The notes under the pieces were generated by a model, which did no database searches, was not told the DNA's origin, and saw only the letters and a program-made list of their open reading frames with translations. 64,000 nt of DNA from Fragilariopsis cylindrus CCMP1102 (taxonomy: Eukaryota; Bacillariophyta; Bacillariophyceae; Bacillariales; Bacillariaceae). A program made the translations under genes and the position numbers. This document shows positions 11,601 through 21,742 of this stretch, piece by piece. Location of the stretch: contig FMBT01000297.1 in the NCBI GenBank assembly GCA_900095095.1, positions 558,001 to 622,000 of the forward strand, read 5' to 3'. Every line of letters starts with the position of its first letter. Position 1 is the stretch's first letter.

Positions 11601-12520
11601 TTCACGTTACGCGGAATTACAGTATCATCATCATCATCATCATCATCATCTTGTTGTTGTTGTTGTGTAGTGCGTTTTTCCGCACGATCATCGTCCATAT
11701 CAAACTTGATCCTACCAGATACAAAGTCATCAAGTCCACGATCTAATGCTTGGACGATCCGTTTCTCGGAATCATCAAACAAACCTTTCATCATGGGAGG
11801 TATCATCTTTTGAGTTTTAGTATCATTAGACTTCCGTACCACCACCATTGCCATATTAGGAACTGAAGAAGATGCAGTTACTGCATCATTACTGTCGTTT
11901 TTATCTTTATTTTTATTACTGTCCGTATATATTCCAATCACTTCCACCTCCATACGAGTCGCTTCTGAAGAAGTAGAAAGAGGAGAATCCCATGACAAAA
12001 TACAACGATTCTGTTGATCTTCCTCGTCGTCATCGTTGATAGGTACTTTTTCGTATGTCATCGCTAGATTCGTTGGCAATTCAAAATAAATTTCTAAATA
12101 TTCAACAAGGTATCCCAGAAAGAGCATTTCAGGAAGATCTTTCGTCGGTCGAATTACCTTTTGAAAGATAACTTTTTGTTTAGCATCAACAACATTATTA
12201 TTACTTTTAGTGGAGTTGTTCGTCGTCGTCGTAGATTGTGTATCGATTGTGGTCATTCTTCTTCTCATTGTTGCTGTTATTCTTCCTGTCGTACGGTCGT
12301 CGATTTTACTGATGAGCTTGGATGTTGGGAAGCTCGAATCAATAGCATAGCTGCTCCTACTCCTTATCACATTTTTATTATGATGAATATTTCGATTCAA
12401 GGTCAAAAATGCTTCAATCCGATCAATACGACACACTATTCCCAAAAGCAATAGACACAGTAATAAACTCGCTGTTGTTATTATCGGGGTCATCTTCGTC
12501 ATAGGTAATATCGTCATCAT
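8612..12520 (-). CDS. Very large plastid-targeted protein of unknown function
   Basis: About 1300 residues when its pieces are taken together; family not recognised. The N-terminus has a hydrophobic signal sequence (SLLLCLLLLGIVC) followed by RIEA|FLTLN, matching the diatom Ala-Phe transit junction, so plastid import is likely. The next 600 residues are acidic and Lys/Ser-rich with repeated AAARRAAELREKKRK-like helices; the last 400 are helical and look conserved (WDQPEERYLEIASNYKELL, LKEVRALGAELEAHQLEIVR, ALSDAVRDMRPLLDDAFVAY, NRYIDHITYVLRMETPRQRR). Four consecutive open pieces (12520-9608, 9611-9417, 9420-8896, 8848-8612) each step one frame in the same direction. The joints lie at CC (9617-9619), AAA (9418-9421) and CC (8943-8944) on the plus strand, each explainable by one missing base. 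The 4-base stop/start overlap at 9608-9611 is therefore probably not a real gene boundary. Confidence 0.65.
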
Positions 12521-13616
12521 ATGCCGGTTTGGATGTGCTAGATCATAGAAATTGTCCTTTTGTTTGTCGTCGATCTTTGTGCATCTTTTAAATTCTTTGA
12601 TGGGTCGTCGTTGTTAGGATTTTTCTCTCTCTTTTTTTGCTAATTTTCGTGACGGGATGATTGGCAGAGCATCACGTACTTGACTCATTCGACTCGATTA
12701 GTGACTCATAAATTATTCATTCATCATTCACACATCCCAAACTACGGTATGTAAGTTAGCAACAATCTCATTTTTAATAGTTTGGAGAACCTTTAACCAT
12801 CCACAACATTTACAGAAATTTAAAACAGTTATGAGAAAGATTGTCATACAAATCAACACACTTCCTTGTAACCACTTCTAGTAACTGCAGAAATGGGGGT
12901 ATTAATACTGTCAAAGAAGCTCACAATGACAACAATCCTTTTTCTGATATGTAGATATTACATCTTTTCTATTCAAACAACAACAATAAGTAGTGAATGT
13001 TGACTAGATTGCACTCAAGAATACCAGGGAATTTGATCAAAAGCATGGAACAACAAATGCAGTGGAGTTTGCTGGTTGCTATAAGAATTCAGATCTGCAA
13101 AAGAAGAAGAAGTAAGCCATGTACTAAATAAAATAACTCCATAATAGAAGTAGTCTATGATAATGAAGAATCAGAATGGCCTTGACTTGCCATCGAATTT
13201 ACTTTTTAATTTCTACTATGTACAGACTATGGAAACGATAAATCATATAAATAAATTTCACATGATGGTTCTGGATTATGTTCTAAATCATATTTGATAT
13301 GAAACCCCTTTCACAGAACTATATTAAATTATTGGTGGAAAAGTGCCTATACAGTTCATTATTCTGGTCTATTTTCTCTTAGTTTGACTTTTTTTGATCA
13401 GTTTGCAGTATCATTGAATAAATTACGGGAAATACGCAGTATGATAGGGCGACGATATTCATTATTCCGGAATCTGTAGTACAGTGTGGTTTAACATAAA
13501 GGAGACCTGTGCAGAGCCATCACCCACTTATAATGAAAAACGTATCCTGTGCAGTGCGTAGTGCATTTTCCTACCTCCTCAATCCAATCAAGTGGGCATG
13601 TAGGAATCTCAACTCA
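12521..13616. other. Intergenic region, AT-rich
   Basis: No open frame over 60 codons and no repeat or motif that I can support. Only an AT-rich sequence with scattered TAGTA-type words is seen. Confidence 0.5.
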
Positions 13617-14092
13617 TCATCGTGGTCTTCCAGTTTCTGGGTCTAGGTCTGAATCTGGATTCAAGGCGTGATATTCTTGCATTATTCGTAGATATTTTCT
13701 CATTTGTAATGTCTGCTCGGGTGTTAGTTCCGGAAGATCTGCACGTTTCTGTTCTCGATCTTTCGCGGACCATTCAGCAAATTCCCTAGCTTCACGATAA
13801 TGATCTGTAGCCTTTGCATGAGATTCCCCCGCTTGGTTCTGCATCGCATCACGGCAATATCGAAAATATGTTACCTACAATATTATAAAATAGTGTGTAC
13901 GAGAAGAAAATAAGATGAGAAACAAAGAATCAATCGGTTTGTGGGGATACAGTTTGAAGACGAAAAGAAGACGCGATGCGATGGTTACGTATCCTCCCAA
14001 CTGACCTTGAAAACGGTTCCCGCAACAACGACACTCCCTATAGCACCCCAAACTCTTTGATTGGCAGTAAGTCTGCCAAACGAACCCAACAT
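13617..14092 (-). CDS. Small one-helix membrane protein, two exons
   Basis: Exon 1 is 14006-14092 (29 codons, MLGSFGRLTANQRVWGAIGS then VVVAGTVFK) and exon 2 is 13617-13874; the intron has donor GTCAGT and acceptor TTGTAG and joins in phase 0, giving 114 residues. A hydrophobic stretch near residues 15-28 is followed by a charged helical tail (AREFAEWSAKDREQKRADLP) and ends DPETGRPR. The size and layout resemble small accessory subunits of mitochondrial inner-membrane complexes, but I cannot name a family. The clean splice junction and uninterrupted frame support a real gene. Confidence 0.65.
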
Positions 14093-15041
14093 CGTAATAA
14101 TAAATTGAGTATTTTACTTTATGATTAGCACTACGAATTAAACACCACTTTTCAGATTAATGTCAGCAGGAATGGGATGAATTATTCTTCGACGTCGAGT
14201 AAATGCAAGGCCTTTATTTATTCTTGGTACCGAAAATGTTGTCGACGCAGGAGGAACGGTTAAAATAATCCTAGAATATTGTACCGACCGAATTACGTAT
14301 TTATTTACAAGATATACAAGTACAGAAGCGATGGAAGAAATTCTCATTAGGTTACAGTTGCTTTATCACGGATTGTTGGCGTCATGTCGTAATGCGTATA
14401 TATTGTGTTCTCAGTATAGAGTTAATCTAAAGAAGGCTTGGCGTTTGCATTGACAATGTTCATCATCAAAATGTTCTAAAAAAATAAGAACGATGACACA
14501 GAAAATGCGTGTGATTGCCATGGACGAATTGAATCAGCGCGAGAAAAATTGATGCGAAAAAATTCGGGAAATCATATCCCCCAAATCAATTTTTCCGGAA
14601 TGGCTGTGGCTGTACCCTTTGTACGGTATGCGTGGGACCACGACGTAGAAATTTGCGCGCGTCAACGTGCGAACTGAGCGAAGTTCTTCTTGTTAAATAA
14701 AAAATAATGTCAAAGTACATGTACGAGCAAATTGACCAATTAAAGTCAATAGCATATATGACGAGACGCTTTTGATTTTTCGTGGCGTATCACGTACGTT
14801 CGCCTTTGACACAACTTTGAAGGAGAATTGTTTTAGGATTGTTGGTTAACTTACTAAAAAGTAGTACTTGTAGTAGTGATTACTCGTTGTTTTAGAGCAG
14901 TAACGACACAAAATACTCTTGAGTGCCCCTGCATTGGCCACTCATTATTTGGTTTCAATCTGTTGTAACACATCCTAACGTACGAAACGAAAGGGAGAAA
15001 GTGAAAGAGAAAGAGACGCTGATCGAATCAATCGAAGAATC
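14093..15041. other. Intergenic region
   Basis: Contains one 69-codon frame (14138-14347 -) without motif and ending in the promoter of the small membrane-protein gene; not called as a gene. The remainder to 15041 is the leader of the SulP-type gene. Confidence 0.4.
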
Positions 15042-16901
15042 ATGTCGGACGACGACGACGACGACGAGAAAACCTGGACGAAATTGACCGATAGGAAAAG
15101 AGGAGTTTCGTTCGATGAAAGGAAAAATACGTATTATAAGAGGACTGCTCATTTTTATGATGAATTGGCCGCCTCCGTAAGAGGACCAGAATGGGCAGTT
15201 ATATCTCCTATGACACGTCATGTGTTTCCTTCTGAACACAGTCAAGAAGTATCGAATAATATACATACGATGTCGCCGGCAAACATACCGAGAAGACGGT
15301 CAAGATCATTTAATGATTTTGTCGATAGTCGATCGGATGTTGACTATGATGACTTTCCCGATATAACAACACCTACGTCGTCGTGGGGACAACACGAGTC
15401 GAATGGAGAGAAGGATAGTGAGCATTCTCGAAGTCAGAGAAGCGACGATAATGGCAATGACGATTCCTACTACGAGATTAGTAGTACAAATGGTGGCAAA
15501 AATTCGGTAGAATATGACGAAGACGATGATATGCCAATTTACATGGCGATGCTGTACGGTGGCATTAATTGTACCATTGTGGTACCAGTTATAATGAGTT
15601 TCGGGAACATTATTTATCGAGACGACGCCTTTGCTGATTACATGCCAATATTGATTAAGCTTACATTGTTTTCGGGTACGATCCATCAATTGTGTTTTTC
15701 TAGTTTCTCAACTTTGAAATTCGCTGTGGGTAGCGTCCAGGATGCTGGACTCATTTTCCTATCCAAAATGGCTGCTGATATGGTACAATATTGTCGAGCC
15801 AACGGTCACGACAATGAGACAATGATGGCAACCGTAACAGTCGGTCTAGGTTGCGCAACCGCTGCCTTGGGCGTGGGATTGATCATCATTGGCAAATTAG
15901 GTTTAGCCAGTTACGTACAAATGCTTCCCACATGTGTAGTTGCGGGATATTTGGCATATATTGGTTGGTTCGTTGGATATTCCGGTCTTGGTATAATGGC
16001 AGAAGAAAATGCCTTAACACCAGCTTTGATGGTAAAGAAATTCATATACGTTGTACCAGGAATCGCAGGTGGAGCTCTAATATACGTATCGGTACGAAAA
16101 TTTCGACACGTTGCCGTATTGCCTCTTTGTATTACCTTTCTTCTTGTGATATTTTATGTGATCTTGGCCGTTACAGGAACATCGATTGAAGATGCAACGG
16201 ATAATGGATGGATCCGAAAGTCGGTTGAACAACCAGCTTGGTATCAAACTTGGGATTATCTTAAGTTGGACAAGGTTGTTTGGTCAGCTCTTCCACAACT
16301 TTGGTTGACATGGTCTGGAATGCTATTTGTGGTGGCCCTTTCAAGCTCATTGGATGTAGCTGCCATTGAATTGGAAGTGAAAAAACCTCTCAATTACAAT
16401 AAAGAACTTGGCGTTGTTGGTATAAGTAATCTAGTTTCGGGCTTAACAGGTGGCTACACTGGAAGTTACATATTCAGTCAAACAATCTTTTCATTAAGGA
16501 TTGGTGTCCGATCAAGAATCGCTGGCTTTTCCATTGCCTTGTTCCAATTAATTATTATCTTGTGTCCTTTCCCTCTTTTGGCTTATGTTCCGAATTTTTT
16601 CTACGGTTCACTCCTGTCAATGATTTGCATAGATCTTGTGTACGAATGGTTGTGGGAATTCCGAGCGAAGGTAACGACTGCAGAATACATAATTGGTCTT
16701 TCTACATTTGGTCTTATTCAAGTTCTGGGAGTAGAATATGGAATAATAGCTGGAGTGGCAGTGTACGTTATTTGTCGTCAGCTAAAGATCAACGTTGGTG
16801 AACTGAAAACGATTTACGTTGAGGAGAACGACGAGGGTAGTATAGAAGAAACCACGCAGCTTCTAAAAGACGCTGATGGAGTAAATGCCTACAGTACATA
16901 A
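15042..16901 (+). CDS. SulP/SLC26-type transporter without STAS domain (YGR125W/VSB1-like)
   Basis: Single-exon, 619-residue membrane transporter. The first 160 residues are acidic and Ser/Asp-rich (cytosolic tail), then about ten to twelve hydrophobic segments follow from MAMLYGGINCTIVVPVIMSF to GIIAGVAVYVICRQL. The stretch GISNLVSGLTGGYTGSYIFS with SQTIFSLRIG is characteristic of the SulP branch containing the yeast vacuolar protein YGR125W/Vsb1. The protein stops about 45 residues after the last helix, so the C-terminal STAS domain of classical sulfate transporters is absent. That branch is linked in yeast to vacuolar basic amino-acid loading; substrate here is unknown. No frame breaks. 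The start ATG precedes a run of Asp codons and has no in-frame alternative nearby. Confidence 0.85.
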   Translation: MSDDDDDDEKTWTKLTDRKRGVSFDERKNTYYKRTAHFYDELAASVRGPEWAVISPMTRHVFPSEHSQEVSNNIHTMSPANIPRRRSRSFNDFVDSRSDVDYDDFPDITTPTSSWGQHESNGEKDSEHSRSQRSDDNGNDDSYYEISSTNGGKNSVEYDEDDDMPIYMAMLYGGINCTIVVPVIMSFGNIIYRDDAFADYMPILIKLTLFSGTIHQLCFSSFSTLKFAVGSVQDAGLIFLSKMAADMVQYCRANGHDNETMMATVTVGLGCATAALGVGLIIIGKLGLASYVQMLPTCVVAGYLAYIGWFVGYSGLGIMAEENALTPALMVKKFIYVVPGIAGGALIYVSVRKFRHVAVLPLCITFLLVIFYVILAVTGTSIEDATDNGWIRKSVEQPAWYQTWDYLKLDKVVWSALPQLWLTWSGMLFVVALSSSLDVAAIELEVKKPLNYNKELGVVGISNLVSGLTGGYTGSYIFSQTIFSLRIGVRSRIAGFSIALFQLIIILCPFPLLAYVPNFFYGSLLSMICIDLVYEWLWEFRAKVTTAEYIIGLSTFGLIQVLGVEYGIIAGVAVYVICRQLKINVGELKTIYVEENDEGSIEETTQLLKDADGVNAYST

Positions 16902-17360
16902 TATTCTGATAAATTATAATTACAAAACGAAAACTTCTTTCAAACTACTCATACTAGACCTCTTCAAAAATTGACATGGGGAAAGAAATTATTGTTATAA
17001 CAATATGATACAAATTTAGGAATTATAATTCATATTTCTAAATTACAACGAATTAATGGATCAATCAATCTACCAAATCTACCAACTAGCGCCACCTTCA
17101 CCACCACTAGAGCTTCCACCACTCCATATACTCTCACTGTTTGATCTACTGACTTCTAAAGTAAAAAATATGAGAGCGACGGACAGACGTGCCAAATCCT
17201 TCAAAATTAAATATTTCTCAATAATATAACGATTATTAGTAGAACTATCACAACAACAACGACAAACAACAACAATAACGACGAACAACAATACCAGGGA
17301 GCAATACACAAACACGGACACAATACAAATACAGATACAAATACAAAAACAATTTAAAGA
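16902..17360. other. Intergenic region upstream of the MCTS1-like gene
   Basis: An 80-codon minus frame (17079-17321) with a hydrophobic start and Gly/Ser tail exists but overlaps the ACA-rich leader of the next gene; I do not call it. Confidence 0.4.
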
Positions 17361-18310
17361 ATGTTTAAAAGTTTTGAACGATCAGAAGTATCAACGTCGA
17401 CACAGGTTAAGGCATCTGTTCAACGTGGGATAAAATCGAGAGTCGCTGATGCGAATCCACAAATTACTGAGGAGCAATTGGATGAATTATTGCCAAAGAA
17501 ACCACCATTAGTACAATATAAAGTCGGTCCACATATGATGTTATATTGTAGACGTGTGGAACATGAAGATGTTAGTCCAACAGATGAACCTGTTTTCTTT
17601 CAGCATCGTGATGGACCAATTTTACCCACATTACGTGTGATTCATAAATATCCAACATTGAATTTTACATCTGTGACAGTCGATAAGGGTGCCATACCAT
17701 TTATTTTAGGTGGTGCAAATATTATGTGTCCAGGATTAACAAAACCTTATCAAAGTATTATGCCACCAGATGGTATTGAACAAGACGAGCAAGGATTTGA
17801 TAAACCAGGTTTGTCGAAAGGTGATGGGATTGTTATACGTGCTGAAGGTAAAGAACATGCAATCGCTATCGGTGTTATGACTATGAGTAGTGCAGAAATG
17901 TAAGTTTGTTTAAGTCATACTATTCATTACGTGTAGAAGGATATGAAGATAGAGATAGAGAGGGGAGGGGATAAGAGGAGAGGAAAGAAAGGAATTTGAT
18001 GAATCGCAATCCATAAATTTTTTTATTTCTTTGACGATTATAATTGTCGAGGTTGTTGTATACTGTGTTATTGCATGTCGTGTCTCTTCTTCTATATGTT
18101 TGTTCTTCTCGATCTAACAGTTTGTTCTACTTTTATTCAATGATTTTTGATTGGCTTCTTCCTTTTCTGAAAAAAAATATCAAATGATAATATTTATGTT
18201 TAAATTACACAAAAATGTATATGTTGTATAGACGAGAAAAGAACAAAGGTAACGGCATTGTTGTATCGCATTTTCTTGGAGATGGTTTGTTCTTTGCGGA
18301 TGAGTTGTAG
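17361..18310 (+). CDS. MCTS1: MCTS1/Tma20-like ribosome recycling and re-initiation factor
   Basis: Cytosolic 40S-binding factor that with DENR removes deacylated tRNA and supports re-initiation (family knowledge). Two exons: 17361-17899 and 18232-18310, intron donor GTAAGT, acceptor TATAG, joining AT|A in phase; 205 residues versus about 181 in human. The N-terminal pre-PUA domain begins MFKSFERSEVSTSTQVKASV; HRDGPILPTLRVIHKYP and VDKGAIPFILGGANIMCPGL are near-diagnostic for MCT-1. The PUA domain carries GDGIVIRAEGKEHAIAIGV and, after the intron, KNKGNGIVVSHFLGDGLFF. A 20-residue insertion rich in Asp/Gln/Pro after MCPGLTKPY is specific to this copy. Intact frame. Confidence 0.93.
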
Positions 18311-18592
18311 TAAAGTTAAAAATAAAAAAGAGTATAAATATCTCATATTTGAATGAAATAATTAGAAATTATAGATCGAAGTTTATCATATTATTACAAC
18401 CTAGTCTTTTGTAAGTTTGTCATCTGCTTTACTATTTATCTAGAGCTCTTTCACTCCAATTCATTCTATTTAGTTCTTATATGCTATTTACTTTTAGCAT
18501 AACTTAGTTTAATAATTTATTTTATTTTACTATAATTTAATTAATAATGTTTTGGTTTTTGGGGTTTTACTTTTTCTTAAATTTTTGTAAAT

Positions 18593-18788
18593 CTAAATAT
18601 TGGATAAGTAATATAATGTCCCAGCCTTCCCCGATCGTTGTTGTTCGGAATTTGCCTTGTTACAACATTCTTCGACATCTTTCACATATTTATAAACTGG
18701 ACCATTAATCCTTCCATCGGATGCCTCTAGAGCATTAATTAATCTCATCATCACATCCGAACATGGATTCACTTTATGTTTTGGTTGC

Positions 18789-18819
<31 letters not shown>

Positions 18820-19354
18820 CATTAGATTAGTATATTGTCATTCATAATCATTATATAAATTGTATATATATTTGAGTTTAAAATATTTTGGATAGTACAG
18901 TAGTCATGCGACAAATATAGTAAATAAATATTTAAAATATGCATGTAGGCGTCGTTGGTGTGTATTCACGTGTTTGTTGCGTGAGATAGAGAGGAGAGGG
19001 GAGAATAATGAAGGTTTTGACTGTGAGATGAATGAATGAATGTTGCATGTTCCTAATATAATTAACCGTACTACAGTAAAAACAAAAAAACAAAACAAAA
19101 AAAACAAAACAAAAACAAAACTTATTCGTTGTGTAACCATCCTACCAGTCAAATAAATGGCGCATGTGTTATTTTGGAGGGTACGATCTATCCATACCAT
19201 CCCAAACAAAAAAACACAAAATCATTGCATGTACTGGACTTGCACTAACTTAACCTACCTTTTTATAAATACGTAATTGTTCAAGAGTAAGTCGAAAGTT
19301 TTTTGATCTTGATACACCTGCCATCAATTTTGTACTTGTTGATCGGAACGCCAT
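18593..19354 (-). CDS. Small 96-residue protein, two exons, possible mitochondrial factor
   Basis: Exon 1 is 19259-19354 (32 codons, MAFRSTSTKLMAGVSRSKNF ...) and exon 2 is 18593-18787 (64 codons, then TAG); the intron starts GTAGGT and ends ATAG, phase 0. The N-terminus is basic and Ser/Thr-rich, compatible with mitochondrial import. Exon 2 has NPCSDVMMRLINALEASDGR and VKDVEECCNKANSEQ, a helix-turn-helix layout vaguely like the small ribosomal CHCH protein Mrp10/mS37, but the second cysteine of a CX9C pair is missing, so this is only a suggestion. Clean phase and sensible composition argue for a real gene; it lies head-to-head with the phosphopantetheinyl transferase gene, 549 bases away. 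Confidence 0.6.
18791..18819. repeat. Poly-T tract next to a splice acceptor
   Basis: An uninterrupted run of about 29 T on the plus strand (A on the coding strand) two bases upstream of the exon 2 acceptor of the small minus-strand gene. A poly-A rather than poly-pyrimidine tract before an acceptor is unusual. Confidence 0.85.
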
Positions 19355-19903
19355 TTAATTCTATTTTATTTTATTTTGTGTGTTATTAATTAATTGATTT
19401 ATTTCTTCTTCTTCCTCTTCTTCTTTTCTCGACGGTATGTGCTCACTTATCGTTATCGTTGTTGTCTATCCGCTCCTTTTTGTGAGTAGTTGTTGTTGTT
19501 TATTGAATATAATAATTGATAATTGTTCCTTGACATACAATACTTTGAATATTAGTGTTCTTGTTTTCTTTCGTTGTTTACTGGATATAGGGCTAGTAAG
19601 AATGTGAAATGAGTGTCAATGGCAATTCATTACTATGCATCACCATCATGGTTGAATGATGTTGACTGTCGATTTAATTATTTTCTCAAGGTCAAGGTCA
19701 CAGTCACCTTTATTTTGTGGAATGTCGTCCGCACGTCGTACGTTCCGAGGTCTGGTATCTTCGATTTTTCTAATTTAAATTCTTATTATTCTTTCAAGTA
19801 GTCGAGAAGTGCATGTCAAGCAGGGGTAGTATAGATTATTACCCCTGATGTCAAGGATATAACAAGCCACAGAGACAAAATATATATATCAGTACATAAC
19901 TTC
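19355..19903. promoter_or_regulatory. Shared upstream region of two divergent genes
   Basis: 549 bases between the start codons of the 96-residue protein (minus) and the phosphopantetheinyl transferase (plus). It holds TTCTTC and GTTGTTGTT tracts but no element I can name; the role as a bidirectional promoter is inference from gene orientation. Confidence 0.35.
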
Positions 19904-21742
19904 ATGGGCGGAAGAAGCAGTACTAGCAACGAGAACAAGAGGAGGAATAGCAATAATAATGCTGCCAACGAGAATGAGAGGATGAATGAACAAGAACAAA
20001 AACAAAAACGACGCGCATTACTCGTCCGACGACGTCTCAATGATATTACAAGTACCGCCGACAACGATGAACAGCAACAGCAACAACAGCAACAACAACA
20101 ACAATCGCCATCGCCATGCTTCCGTATAAATTTGTCTTTATTAGATGTCTCAAATGAGGTCCGTTATGATCCAGATGCGAATCATCTTCGTAATCTTATC
20201 CCACAACATTTACAAAAAAATAATGCATATTCAGCAAATACAATTTTGAGCACAACAACAACAGATTTCAATAAAGAAACAGCAACAGCAAAAGCAACGT
20301 CAATATCAACGACAGTGGATACTTTCCAACAAAAAATACTACGTTTCCTTAAAACACAAGATAAATATACATCATTTGTATCAGTATTACTAAAAAGTCA
20401 AGCATTTTATGAAATTTATGATGATGAAAACAATATTGATATTATCGATAATAATATCGATAATGATAGTAATGATTTTGACAACAACGCTAAATCCGAT
20501 GATGATGACGACGAGCAAAATCAAACACAAATACAGCGACAACGACAACGACAACGACAACGTCGACCAGTCATTGACTTACCAAGAACTAAATATAGGA
20601 AACCATATATACCATTGCCAAACGACTATTGGAGTAGTAGTAATAGTAGTAGAATGTATGATAATAGAAGTGATGAATCAACTGTAAAAGTAATATGCGC
20701 TACCAATAACAACAACGACAACAAAGAAGAAGAAGGAAAAAACGAAAGCAACAGTAGAATCCAAGAAGAGGATGTATTTTCTTTTAGTATCTCACATCAA
20801 TTTCCATTTGTGGGTATGGCACAAATTGCAATGCATCATCATCACGATGGTGATCATGATCATGATAATGATGACAAACAAATAATGACACCACTGGCAC
20901 CACTACCAGCAGCAAAAGCCATAATAGTTGGTTTAGATATTGTTACATTTGATGATGATATCATTAAACGATTATATTCAAATTCATTAGATGAATTTTT
21001 AAATGTATTCCGTGATAGTTTTACCAAAAATGAATGGAATATTGGTATTCAAGATCCAACGCTATTAAGTAACAATAACAATAACAATAACAATAACAAT
21101 AACAATAGATTAAAAGAATTTTATATACGTTGGTCAATGAAGGAAGCATATACAAAAGCTATTGGGATAGGAATGGGACTTGAATTTAATAGTTTTGAAA
21201 TTTGTCTGCAAGAAGACGAAGAGATTATTGATGATGATGACAATGATAATGATAATGATAATGGCAACAATCAGAATAATACCTCCATGAAGTCTGTTTG
21301 GAATCGTATTGTAGTTTCGCAACAGCAACAGCAGCAGCAACGTGACAATAATGGCAGCAGCAATAATAATAATAATAATAATAATAACAACGATTCTGAT
21401 TCTGTGACGACGCCAACAATAAGCAGTCCCACTTGCTTTCACGGGAGGATCAGATTCTTGAATAACAATAAAGACAAAGATGATGAATTCTTCTTATTCT
21501 ACTTTTTGCCATTGAAAACAACAAAAAGAAAGATGTCATCATCGTCGTCAACAACGACAAAAGTACAGGAAGGATGTGCTTGTGTTTGCGTTGGATCACC
21601 CTTCCATGGGAAGAAATATAATACAGCATCATCGTCAGCAGGTGATAATAATAATTTCAATAATACTAGTAATAAGGAATGGAGGAATTGTATCAATATT
21701 TCATGGACGGAATTAGATAAGTTGTTGGGACATCATCATTAG
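19904..21742 (+). CDS. 4'-phosphopantetheinyl transferase (Sfp/Lys5/AASDHPPT type)
   Basis: Transfers phosphopantetheine from CoA to carrier-protein serines (fatty acid synthase, polyketide or lysine-pathway carriers). Single exon, 612 residues, about twice the usual length because of Asn, Gln and Asp tracts. Conserved parts: LPRTKYRKPYIPLPNDYW (about 226-243, the GKP-type N-terminal motif), ISHQFPFVGMA (296-306), the Mg-binding VGLDIV (342-347), F...DSFTKNEW near 370-378 and the diagnostic WSMKEAYTKAIGIG (410-423). The single-residue homopolymers sit only between these blocks, so the fold is probably preserved. The real start could be this ATG or a later one, since the first 70 residues are low complexity. 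No frame break. Confidence 0.88.
   Translation: MGGRSSTSNENKRRNSNNNAANENERMNEQEQKQKRRALLVRRRLNDITSTADNDEQQQQQQQQQQQSPSPCFRINLSLLDVSNEVRYDPDANHLRNLIPQHLQKNNAYSANTILSTTTTDFNKETATAKATSISTTVDTFQQKILRFLKTQDKYTSFVSVLLKSQAFYEIYDDENNIDIIDNNIDNDSNDFDNNAKSDDDDDEQNQTQIQRQRQRQRQRRPVIDLPRTKYRKPYIPLPNDYWSSSNSSRMYDNRSDESTVKVICATNNNNDNKEEEGKNESNSRIQEEDVFSFSISHQFPFVGMAQIAMHHHHDGDHDHDNDDKQIMTPLAPLPAAKAIIVGLDIVTFDDDIIKRLYSNSLDEFLNVFRDSFTKNEWNIGIQDPTLLSNNNNNNNNNNNNRLKEFYIRWSMKEAYTKAIGIGMGLEFNSFEICLQEDEEIIDDDDNDNDNDNGNNQNNTSMKSVWNRIVVSQQQQQQQRDNNGSSNNNNNNNNNNDSDSVTTPTISSPTCFHGRIRFLNNNKDKDDEFFLFYFLPLKTTKRKMSSSSSTTTKVQEGCACVCVGSPFHGKKYNTASSSAGDNNNFNNTSNKEWRNCINISWTELDKLLGHHH

Noticed and set aside
14138-14347. 69-codon minus frame upstream of the small membrane protein
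   Set aside because: Same-strand frame just upstream of a well-supported start, without motif or plausible splice into it.
17079-17321. 80-codon minus frame with hydrophobic start and Gly/Ser tail
   Set aside because: Overlaps the leader of the MCTS1-like gene, the hydrophobic part is antisense of ACAACAACA, and no splice or homology support is visible.
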